From: Candidatus Cloacimonadota bacterium
GTDB taxonomy: Bacteria > Cloacimonadota > Cloacimonadia > Cloacimonadales > TCS61
DNA: 64,000 nt
Direction of reading: 5' to 3'
NCBI GenBank assembly: GCA_021736135.1
Contig: JAIPGO010000006.1
Coordinates: 1-64,000 of the forward strand
In this document: in pieces, positions 46,133 through 53,256 of the stretch
How positions within the stretch are numbered: the stretch's first letter is position 1
Layout: every line of letters begins with the position of its first letter
Made by a program: the position numbers and the translations under genes
Notes under the pieces: model-generated
The model's database searches: none
The model's input: only the letters and a program-made list of their open reading frames with translations
What the model was told of the DNA's origin: nothing

Positions 46133-48595
46133 ATGAATAAAAAAATAGGTTTTTTCTCAATTTATTTAGTTATTCTTATAACTATTATGATTACCGGGTG
46201 TGATCATAGAAGTGATGATGGTTTCAGGATAACCTCACTGGTCGTGGAACCGGGTGCTATTTATGCGGACAGTATAGAGACCACGCGCGCAATTGTTACA
46301 GCAACAGTGATGGACGAAGGTGGTATTCCGGGACAGTATATAGCCGTTCATTTCGTTACAACAAAAGGATATATCTGGGAAAAGGAATATACTGATGAAA
46401 ACGGGATCGCCCAGACCGGATTTTATGACACGGGAGAAACAGGTGTAGCTCACATTTCTGCCTACCTGGAAGGTGCCTATGATGAAGGGCTGCATACAAC
46501 CGTGGAAATATTTCCTTATCCGAATTATGAAATTCAATATATGGAAGCATCACCGCCCTTGATCTATGCAGATGAAGGGCTGACATCAAGTGAGATCATT
46601 GCCCGAATTATCAATCAGAACGGTTATGCTGCAGTAGGTCAAAGTGTTCAGTTCAGCAGCGATCTGGGATTAGTAAATTCACCGGCTGTTACTGATTCGC
46701 TGGGTTTTGCCCGAACAATTTTCCGGGATACGGGAGAAACGGGTCTGGCAACAATTCATGCCGGTATCGGAATGTCTGATTCCACCGTAACCGTGACCAT
46801 AGCACCATCATTGCCATTCACAGATCTATCTATTGATATAGCCGTTCAGGAAGAGGAAGTCAACAGCGTGGTTACGATATTTGCTTATGCTGGTGATGAA
46901 AATGGAGCAGTCCCGGACGGAACATATTTAAGCTTTACAACGGAAAAGGGATTTTTTCAGCAAAGCCTGCAAGATGCCACAAGTCTTGGTTCATCAATGA
47001 TAAAAGAAACAATGAATGGCTCAACACAAGTCTATCTGAATACCGGTGAAATTTTGGGAACAAATGTTGTTACTGTTAGCGGCGGAGGAATGACGGCAAC
47101 TGACGAAATATTGATCATGCCGGGAAATCCTGCTGAAATGAACGTATTGATAGTTAATCAGGAAGGCGCGGAACAATATTCTATAACGGCTGGTAATCCC
47201 GATGATCTACTGATCATAGCAGAGATTTTCGATTGTTATGGCAATCCTGCCGATTCGGATAATATTGTTTATTTCGAAAGCAGCCTGGGTGAAACAGTCA
47301 GCCCTGTTTCTCCGGACAGCACCGGAAGAGCAATGTCCGCTTTTTCACCTGGAATGACTGCTGGAATAGCAGATATAACCATTATTGTAGAAAATGTTAT
47401 TAGTCATGCACAGATCATAATAGAACCTGACATTCTGCACAATCTGATCCTTGAAGATTATGAACTGGTGCCTGACTGGACAGGTTCTTATCATTACGAA
47501 TTAACTGCTAATCTGTATGACAGATTTGGAAATAGAATAAACACAGAGGAAGAAGTATGGTTCAGATTTCTGGAACGTCCGGAAGGAAATGATCCGCAAG
47601 GCACAAATATTAATAACGTTGTATATAATCTCACGGATTCCACCAGCGTGACGGCAGAAAACGGTTCTGCCACTGTAAATATAAATACGGGAATAATTCC
47701 CGGAGCAGTCCGGATTGAAGCCTGGAGCAGACTCGATGACGGACAGATATTTTCTGACGATGTTTATGATTATCTTTTAGTGGCAGGTCCTCCGGCAAAC
47801 GTAATCCTTAGTATAGGCGGCACAAATACCGGCATAGATATGGGAGACGGCACCTGGATGATTCAGTTATCTGCTTTAATTACTGATAGTTATGGAAATC
47901 CTGTCCTTAATGGATTTGCGGTATTTTTTTCACTCGATCAGGAATATGATTACGTGACCATAAACGGTCAGAATGCTTATGTGGGAAATTCTAATCAGCA
48001 GGGAGATCAGGTTGCAGGAACTGCTTTCACCACGATAATATATGACGGCAGCTTCACCAATGAAACAATTACGGTTAACTTAGATATGGGCATAATAGAT
48101 TTTGAAGAAGAATTGACCCTCCCACTGCAATTCGGAGAACTCACCATGATCTGCGTCCCTGCACATCTTGACTGGACTGAGAATAATTATTCCGAAGAAA
48201 TACTTTATACGCAGTGCCGGCTTCGTGTGCGTGACGGACAGAATAATCCTGTTAATAAACAGCGAATAATCTTTACCACTTCACTTGGATTTCCCACCGA
48301 TGAAGGTGAGAATGGCATACATCCCATCCTGGATGACATTGATCCATATTATCTGGAACTATATGATTTTACTGGTATAAATGCGGAAATACCAACAGAC
48401 CATAACGATGGCTATACCGGACCTTATGACGGAGATTTGGGCAGATTATATAAAGACGTGGGATATTTCAAATATGAGTGCCCTGCTCCGATACCTGCAC
48501 CACCGGGAATATCTATCGGAAGTATTAATGCCATAATAAACGGTACAAATATCTCAGCATCACAGATAATCACTTTGTTCAGGTATTATGATTAG
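46133..48595 (+). CDS. Ig-domain lipoprotein, tandem paralogue 3 of 3
   Basis: I start at MNKKIGFFS, which has ggagg 8 bases upstream; an in-frame ATG 21 bases earlier is only 2 bases after the preceding stop and would add a polar DDGGW stretch before the signal peptide. The 820-residue protein has lipobox IMITGC with Cys23-Asp24. The domain series matches its neighbours (PGAIYADSIETTRAIVTA, AVGQSVQFSSDLGLVNSP, EEVWFRFLERPEGND), with the same conserved end block (CRLRVRDGQNNPVNKQRIIF, GPYDGDLGRLYKDVGYFK, TLFRYYD). Copies 2 and 3 look closer to each other in the end block than either is to copy 1, suggesting stepwise duplication. Confidence 0.85.
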   Translation: MNKKIGFFSIYLVILITIMITGCDHRSDDGFRITSLVVEPGAIYADSIETTRAIVTATVMDEGGIPGQYIAVHFVTTKGYIWEKEYTDENGIAQTGFYDTGETGVAHISAYLEGAYDEGLHTTVEIFPYPNYEIQYMEASPPLIYADEGLTSSEIIARIINQNGYAAVGQSVQFSSDLGLVNSPAVTDSLGFARTIFRDTGETGLATIHAGIGMSDSTVTVTIAPSLPFTDLSIDIAVQEEEVNSVVTIFAYAGDENGAVPDGTYLSFTTEKGFFQQSLQDATSLGSSMIKETMNGSTQVYLNTGEILGTNVVTVSGGGMTATDEILIMPGNPAEMNVLIVNQEGAEQYSITAGNPDDLLIIAEIFDCYGNPADSDNIVYFESSLGETVSPVSPDSTGRAMSAFSPGMTAGIADITIIVENVISHAQIIIEPDILHNLILEDYELVPDWTGSYHYELTANLYDRFGNRINTEEEVWFRFLERPEGNDPQGTNINNVVYNLTDSTSVTAENGSATVNINTGIIPGAVRIEAWSRLDDGQIFSDDVYDYLLVAGPPANVILSIGGTNTGIDMGDGTWMIQLSALITDSYGNPVLNGFAVFFSLDQEYDYVTINGQNAYVGNSNQQGDQVAGTAFTTIIYDGSFTNETITVNLDMGIIDFEEELTLPLQFGELTMICVPAHLDWTENNYSEEILYTQCRLRVRDGQNNPVNKQRIIFTTSLGFPTDEGENGIHPILDDIDPYYLELYDFTGINAEIPTDHNDGYTGPYDGDLGRLYKDVGYFKYECPAPIPAPPGISIGSINAIINGTNISASQIITLFRYYD

Positions 48596-48780
48596 TAATT
48601 CGTGACTCGAGACTCGGGACTTGGAACTTGGGACTAGGGACTTGGGACTAGGGACTTGGGACTAGGGACTAGGGACTAGGGACTTGGGACTTGGGACTTG
48701 GGACTTGGGACTCGAAACTCGGGACTCGGGACTAGGGACTCGAAACTCGAGACTCGAAACTCGAGACTGGTGACTCGTGA
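48596..48780. repeat. Array of degenerate GGGACTNG 8-bp units
   Basis: More than 20 units of the form GGGACTTG / GGGACTAG / CGAGACTCG follow one another with 7-8-bp spacing. It starts just after the last Ig lipoprotein gene. The vocabulary overlaps the GACTCG arrays at 27.17, 34.64 and 62.33 kb, but here it is much longer and more regular. Confidence 0.9.
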
Positions 48781-48791
48781 TTAGAAATAAG

Positions 48792-48822
48792 TCTGTTCAC
48801 TGTTCACTGTTCACTGTTCACT
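48792..48822. repeat. CTGTTCA tandem repeat, four copies, overlapping a stop codon
   Basis: Four 7-bp units CTGTTCA lie at 48793-48821. The TGA stop of the minus-strand gene (48818-48820) is the complement of TCA in the last unit, so the tract ends inside the coding region. Confidence 0.85.
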
Positions 48823-50581
48823 TAATTATGGTCAGTTTCCCGGTTTCGCTTTCCAGTCCTTTATTAGTGAGTTTATACAGGTAAACACCATTGGAAACGA
48901 ATTTTCCCCGGGCATCTTTGCCGTCCCAGTTCCAGCTGTTAATACCTGCCTGCAATGTGTCGGCGAATTCCTTGTGCAATACTTTCTGTCCCCGCTGATT
49001 AAAGATATCGAGTGACAGGTTATTACTGTTGCCGGACAGGTAAAAGCATATTTCGGTATAATAATGTCTTTGATTTCCAGGACGGAAGGGATTAGGAAAA
49101 TTACCCAGGATGAGAGGTGCAGTGGCCAGCGAAGTATTATCTGAAGCCGTTTGATTAACCTGAACAATATCCTCTAACAGGATTTCATCAACGCTTACAC
49201 TGTTAGTAACTAACAGCTTCACCGAATATATTCCGGGGTCTTCATAAACCCAGACAAGAGAGGAAGTTCCAGTCACTTCATAAATCCCGTCATTCGTGAA
49301 ATCCCACAAAATCGAGGTGGGATAATGCAGGCTTCTATCCTCAAAATATACTGATAAGGGATAGCCGCCGTAATTATTGGACACACTGAATTCCGCGAGG
49401 ACCTGTTGCGACGTGTAACCAGCCAGACTATCAAGAAGTGTTTTTCCCAGATATGCCCATTCTTCACTTAATAACTCAGCATTATCTGCCGTGAGATTGC
49501 CATTACGCCATTCCGGTAAAAATTCTGCAACTGCCACTCTCATTTCATTTTCAAAAGGCAGAAGCAGATCCCAGAGACGGGTATGTCCCGGTTCAATAAG
49601 ATCATAACTATCAAGATAATATGAATTTTCAGAATAATTAAAAACGAGGTTTTTTAGAAAATTAGCAGACTCGGTAATTTCAGAAGTCGTTTCTCCTGTA
49701 ACCTGTTGTGGCAATGATCCTGTAGCCCATAACGGCAGAAAAACAGATACAGCCGGATTCCCCAGAAGTGTGTACATAGTTGTAGTTTCAGCTTTTTCAC
49801 TCGGCAAAACACCTTCCATAATAATGCTTGAGGCGGCAATACCACGGGCAATGCTCACGTTGCTTTTAATGTAACCCCAGGGTCGATCAGCCAGCCACCT
49901 GCCCTCATAAGGCACGGAAACGCCGACACTCAAATCATCAGAAAAATCACGAAAATGCTCCTGCATCAGGTGTTCCGCATCCAGGATATTTTCCTCAACA
50001 AGCCCGGAAATTATATCCAGAGACCTCTGATAGCGCTCAATCCCGTCGCTGCCTCCACTGAGCAAAGAGAAATTCGTTCGGATCAGAAAACCGTTACCGG
50101 AGTCTGCTACATCATATTTATCAACTTCCGTCCAGGAAATCTCATATAAGGCAGCAGCACCGGTACTGTCAATCACTGCAAAATTACCGGAAAGCACCTG
50201 TTCTGATATATTGAGAGTATCCAGTAAAGTATCCATTTCCTCAATCGTGGCACAATGCCCCAGCAGATGAAACATCAAGGCACCATTATTAAAAATTGGG
50301 CGTTCAATTTCTCTCTCCACGTAAGAATTAACGATGCAGAAACCCTTTTCATTCATACCCATCCAGGCTAAACTGTCACGGAAATCACGCACATAAAGAA
50401 AACCGATGTCAGCCTCATTATCCCAGGCAAGAAAGTTATCCGGGAAAGCTGCTATATCGCGGGTTTTCCAGATAAGCGGTCTTCCATTAGAGGTCACATC
50501 ACCGCTGGCTACACCAATGGTACAGGCTATTACGGCATTAAAAGAGATGACGATTATAAAAATAACGGTAAAATATTTCAT
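48818..50581 (-). CDS. Ntn-hydrolase-like protein with PKD domain and sorting tail
   Basis: I start at MKYFTVIFIIV (ATG 50581), one base after the preceding stop. The 587-residue protein has a hydrophobic leader ending NAVIA-C20, and the sequence from that Cys, CTIGVASGDVTSNGRPLIWK followed by TRD, matches the N-terminal nucleophile pattern of choloylglycine/penicillin-V acylase or C45-type acyl hydrolases: Cys1, then a small-residue turn, then a basic/acidic pair. VIAC also fits a lipobox, so either leader processing exposes a catalytic Cys or the Cys is lipidated; it cannot serve both. A PKD domain follows at about 415-485, and a type A sorting tail (NFPNPFRPGN...GVYLYKL) ends the protein. 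The likely job is hydrolysis of an amide bond outside the cell, with substrate unknown. Confidence 0.72.
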   Translation of the reverse strand: MKYFTVIFIIVISFNAVIACTIGVASGDVTSNGRPLIWKTRDIAAFPDNFLAWDNEADIGFLYVRDFRDSLAWMGMNEKGFCIVNSYVEREIERPIFNNGALMFHLLGHCATIEEMDTLLDTLNISEQVLSGNFAVIDSTGAAALYEISWTEVDKYDVADSGNGFLIRTNFSLLSGGSDGIERYQRSLDIISGLVEENILDAEHLMQEHFRDFSDDLSVGVSVPYEGRWLADRPWGYIKSNVSIARGIAASSIIMEGVLPSEKAETTTMYTLLGNPAVSVFLPLWATGSLPQQVTGETTSEITESANFLKNLVFNYSENSYYLDSYDLIEPGHTRLWDLLLPFENEMRVAVAEFLPEWRNGNLTADNAELLSEEWAYLGKTLLDSLAGYTSQQVLAEFSVSNNYGGYPLSVYFEDRSLHYPTSILWDFTNDGIYEVTGTSSLVWVYEDPGIYSVKLLVTNSVSVDEILLEDIVQVNQTASDNTSLATAPLILGNFPNPFRPGNQRHYYTEICFYLSGNSNNLSLDIFNQRGQKVLHKEFADTLQAGINSWNWDGKDARGKFVSNGVYLYKLTNKGLESETGKLTIIK

Positions 50582-50582
50582 A

Positions 50583-51005
50583 TTAATCCAGTTTCCAGAA
50601 ATTGAGTCCACTTGATTCATCACGAAATCTCTCCAGCTCACCTTCGAAAATAGTTATAATCAATTCACAGGTGGCACTCACGGTCGCTGCATTCAGGTGT
50701 CCGCCGCGACAGCGAAGTTCCTCATCACCCAGAGTTACATGAACGTGCAGATATGGTTCACCAGCCATTTCGCTGATATTGCCGGCAAGATTCGTGATCT
50801 CAAAGCTGCCATAAAGAGTTGCTTTATTATACTTCTTCTCATTGACATCGAAATTACCCAGCGTCACTTGTGAGCAGGCACCAATTCCACTCACTTTTCC
50901 CAGCTTGATCCCGTATTTCGGGATTATTGCCAGAAGCTGCCCGATTATTTCCTCGCCGCGCTCCAGACGAATAAATATCTGTTCCCCTATTTTCTTATCT
51001 TTCAT
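50583..51005 (-). CDS. PPC/DUF296 (PD1-like) domain protein
   Basis: The ATG of MKDKKIGEQIF has aggag 6 bases upstream and is preferred over a start 13 codons earlier. The 140-residue single-domain protein has the PPC pattern: FIRLERGEEII, a core strand pair VSGIGACSQVTLGNF, and the metal-binding-like HVHVTLGDEE...CRGGHL. Members form trimers; plant versions carry AT-hooks, whereas free-standing bacterial ones have unclear roles, often tied to metal or DNA binding. There is no AT-hook here. The downstream Ntn-hydrolase-like gene begins 1 base after its stop (TAA-T-ATG), which implies coupled translation but does not reveal a shared pathway. Confidence 0.88.
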   Translation of the reverse strand: MKDKKIGEQIFIRLERGEEIIGQLLAIIPKYGIKLGKVSGIGACSQVTLGNFDVNEKKYNKATLYGSFEITNLAGNISEMAGEPYLHVHVTLGDEELRCRGGHLNAATVSATCELIITIFEGELERFRDESSGLNFWKLD

Positions 51006-51274
51006 TCTAACTCCTGTGGCAACATAGCTGCCAATCAGTATCACTTTGTCAAATAATTTAAGGCTTTTTCGTTTTTTTGGCAGTTATTTTACTCTTTATC
51101 ACCATTTCCTGATGCTGAATATTTGTTGCCCGTTTATAATAATTATTCCGAAAGTATTACGTGTTTATTTTTTTTCATGTATTCTCAGTAACATATTGGT
51201 GACCTAATTCCTGAATTTTGAATTGATTATTCATTTTTTTTTGTTATGACTAATAAAGCTGGCGAAAAATGAAT

Positions 51275-51303
51275 TTGACTACATTTTGCCATCTGTTTAA
51301 TGT
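51275..51303 (+). promoter_or_regulatory. Promoter of the candidate small RNA
   Basis: TTGACT at 51275-51280, a 17-base spacer and TAATGT at 51298-51303 predict a start near 51310, six bases before the outer helix of the candidate RNA. Confidence 0.5.
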
Positions 51304-51309
51304 TGATTC

Positions 51310-51462
51310 GTAGAGTAATTTCAGAGAGGAATTTCAGAAGAGGATTCAATGTTTAAGCTCCGGCTTAGCTTAAGTTCTTCTGAAAGTCTGAAATTATTTC
51401 TTATACTTTCTTTTATTGGAACTGGAAAAGGCTCTTACCGGCAGAGTCTTTTCCTTTTTTGT
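51310..51462 (+). ncRNA. Candidate small RNA with rod-like hairpin and terminator
   Basis: Three successive helices form one rod: 51316-51325 with 51387-51396 (10 bp), 51332-51341 with 51376-51385 (10 bp), and an apical TAAGC-TCCG-GCTTA stem at 51354-51358/51363-51367 with a stable UCCG (UNCG-class) tetraloop. Bulges are one-sided (6 to 1 and about 12 to 8 bases). A linker of 27 bases leads to an intrinsic terminator (51424-51460). The predicted length is about 150 bases. A 6S-like regulator, a leader of mscS, or a new sRNA are open options; the separate mscS promoter after the terminator favours an independent RNA. Confidence 0.55.
51424..51460 (+). terminator. Intrinsic terminator of the candidate RNA
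   Basis: GGAAAAGGCTCT at 51424-51435 pairs with AGAGTCTTTTCC at 51443-51454 (one G-T opposition) around TACCGGC, followed by TTTTTT at 51455-51460. It is upstream of mscS on the same strand, so it cannot end any annotated protein gene. Confidence 0.85.
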
Positions 51463-51521
51463 TTGACTAATCGTTATTTTTCATTACTATTTGGTTAAAA
51501 ATAAATATATGGAGGTACTTC

Positions 51522-52346
51522 ATGAATCTGGATAATTTCAATTTCCAGTTATATTGGGAAAAATTTATTGATCTGATGATCAGATACGGCGGTAAATTTG
51601 TGCTTGCTGTAATTATCTGGGTCGTAGGGCTATATATTATTAAGCTCGCTAACAAGGTCATTGGCAAGGGTATGGAACGATCCAATGTGGAAATAACTCT
51701 TAGGAAATTTATCATTTCACTTCTCAGCTTTGCCCTTAAATTCCTGCTTTTTATCACCTGTGCTTCCATAGTAGGCATCAAAATGACGGCTTTTGTTACT
51801 ATCCTTGGCGCAATGGGACTGGCGGTAGGTCTTTCATTGCAGGGTAGTCTCGCCAATTTTGCCGGGGGTGTGCTTATCAATTTCCTCAAACCCTATAAAA
51901 TTGGTGATTTCATTGAAACCGGGGGCATTATGGGTACTGTTAAAGAGATCAGCATCTTCAATACTATCCTGAATACACCGGATAATAAACGAATCATTCT
52001 GCCAAACAGCAATGTTTCCAATAATAATATCACAAATTATTCAGCAGAAAAACTGCGTCGTGTTGATTTTGTGTTCGGTGTTGATTATAATACTGATATC
52101 GAGAAAGCAAAGGGAATTATTGCTGCCGTAGCTGCCGAACACCCCAAAGCACTTGCTGATCCGGCGCCGTTTATCCGCACGGGCAAATTCGCTGCCAGTT
52201 CAATTGATATCACTGTGCGCATCTGGGCAGAAGCTGTAAATTACTGGGATTTGTATTTCGATATCATGGAACAGGTAAAGGCTGCCTTCGATAAGGCAGA
52301 AATCGTGATACCCTTTCAGCAGATGGACGTTAATCTTAAAAAATGA
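51522..52346 (+). CDS. mscS: MscS-type mechanosensitive channel
   Basis: The 274-residue protein has three membrane helices, with the pore-lining TM3 sequence ILGAMGLAVGLSLQGSLANF (about 91-110), rich in Gly/Ala as required for gating, then GGVLINFLKPYKIGDFIET and the beta-domain motif ILPNSNVSNNNITNYS. The C-terminal alpha/beta domain follows. It releases solutes on hypo-osmotic shock in the inner membrane. Its ribosome site is atggaggtac. It is followed 14 bases later by a DUF3078-like gene, so the two may share a transcript. Confidence 0.93.
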   Translation: MNLDNFNFQLYWEKFIDLMIRYGGKFVLAVIIWVVGLYIIKLANKVIGKGMERSNVEITLRKFIISLLSFALKFLLFITCASIVGIKMTAFVTILGAMGLAVGLSLQGSLANFAGGVLINFLKPYKIGDFIETGGIMGTVKEISIFNTILNTPDNKRIILPNSNVSNNNITNYSAEKLRRVDFVFGVDYNTDIEKAKGIIAAVAAEHPKALADPAPFIRTGKFAASSIDITVRIWAEAVNYWDLYFDIMEQVKAAFDKAEIVIPFQQMDVNLKK

Positions 52347-52360
52347 TCTAAGGAGTTTTT

Positions 52361-53200
52361 ATGAGAAAGACAGTAATTATTCTTTGCCTGCTGCTTACAC
52401 TCACTTTATTTGCAGAGGGCTGGGAAAAAACAGGAGATTTTAATCTTCTCCTCAGCCAGACTTATTATTCCGATAACTGGGATGGCACAGAAATGGGCAA
52501 TGTTAATTGGACAGCCAGCTTCAACTTCATTATGGAGAAGCAGCTTAACAAAACCCTATATGATAAAAATTCTCTCCAGCTGGCCTTCGGGCAAACTCAC
52601 TCACAGGTGCGAGATGCGATGAATGAACTATACTGGCAGAAACCTCTGATATCAACCGACTTGATCGATTATGAAAATATGCTCACCTTCACCCTTCAGA
52701 AATTCGTTGATCCTTTTGCTGCTTTCCGCTGGGAAAGCCGTTTCTATGACAATACTGTTCCGGATGATGATTTTTATCTTAATCCTAACATCCTCACGTT
52801 CAGTCTGGGTGCCAGGAAAATCCTGATAAATCAGGAAATACAGAATCTGGAAACTCGCCTGGGTGCCGCTTATAAGCAATTCCTTGATCAGCATGCCGAT
52901 ATTGATGACAATTATAATGCCGGTGCTGAAATGGTGCTTTCCTACTGGTACACATTCCCTTCAAAACTGGGTAAATTTGACAGTAAACTCCGCTTATACC
53001 AGGCTCTATTGACTTCCGAAGATAATGGCAGTGACTATTGGAAAGCAATGGATGTGGAATTTGTAAATAATCTCACTTTTAAACTCAGCTCTTATATTGG
53101 CATAAAATTCTATTTCGAAATGCTCTATGATAAAGAAATTGATGAAGATTTCCGCATTAAGGAAAACCTGGGAATTAATCTTTCCTATACTCTGTTTTAA
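52361..53200 (+). CDS. DUF3078-like outer-membrane protein
   Basis: The 279-residue protein has a signal peptide (about 1-18). The mature start GWEKTGDFNLLLSQTYYSDNW resembles DUF3078 members of the Bacteroidota, with the W..GG.F.L..SQ...SNW pattern and an extended beta-strand region throughout. It ends LGINLSYTLF with a terminal Phe, as expected for a beta-barrel. It probably sits in the outer membrane with an unknown function. It follows mscS by 14 bases and is convergent to a FG-GAP gene with a shared terminator between them. Confidence 0.75.
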   Translation: MRKTVIILCLLLTLTLFAEGWEKTGDFNLLLSQTYYSDNWDGTEMGNVNWTASFNFIMEKQLNKTLYDKNSLQLAFGQTHSQVRDAMNELYWQKPLISTDLIDYENMLTFTLQKFVDPFAAFRWESRFYDNTVPDDDFYLNPNILTFSLGARKILINQEIQNLETRLGAAYKQFLDQHADIDDNYNAGAEMVLSYWYTFPSKLGKFDSKLRLYQALLTSEDNGSDYWKAMDVEFVNNLTFKLSSYIGIKFYFEMLYDKEIDEDFRIKENLGINLSYTLF

Positions 53201-53208
53201 CTAAATTT

Positions 53209-53256
53209 TTCCCCCCGCATCCTGCCTTAAAAATAACAGGACGCAGGGGGGAAGTT
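53209..53256. terminator. Bidirectional terminator between convergent genes
   Basis: TTCCCCCCGCATCCTG (53209-53224) pairs with CAGGACGCAGGGGGGAA (53237-53253) with one bulge. T-runs lie on both sides (TTTTT before it for the minus strand, TTTTATTT after it for the plus strand), so it can stop both the DUF3078-like and the FG-GAP transcripts. Confidence 0.85.

Larger units (their letters stand above)
51045..51521. other. Intergenic region with candidate small RNA gene
   Basis: Between the divergent PPC and mscS genes lie 477 bases with no open frame. 51100-51270 is A/T-rich and unremarkable. 51275-51462 holds a promoter, a structured RNA and a terminator (separate entries). Then TTGACT at 51463-51468 with TACTAT 16 bases on (51485-51490) could be the separate mscS promoter. 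Confidence 0.6.

Noticed and set aside
48596-48780. CRISPR array
   Set aside because: Units are about 8 bp with no constant-length spacers and no cas genes nearby, so it is a simple degenerate tandem repeat.
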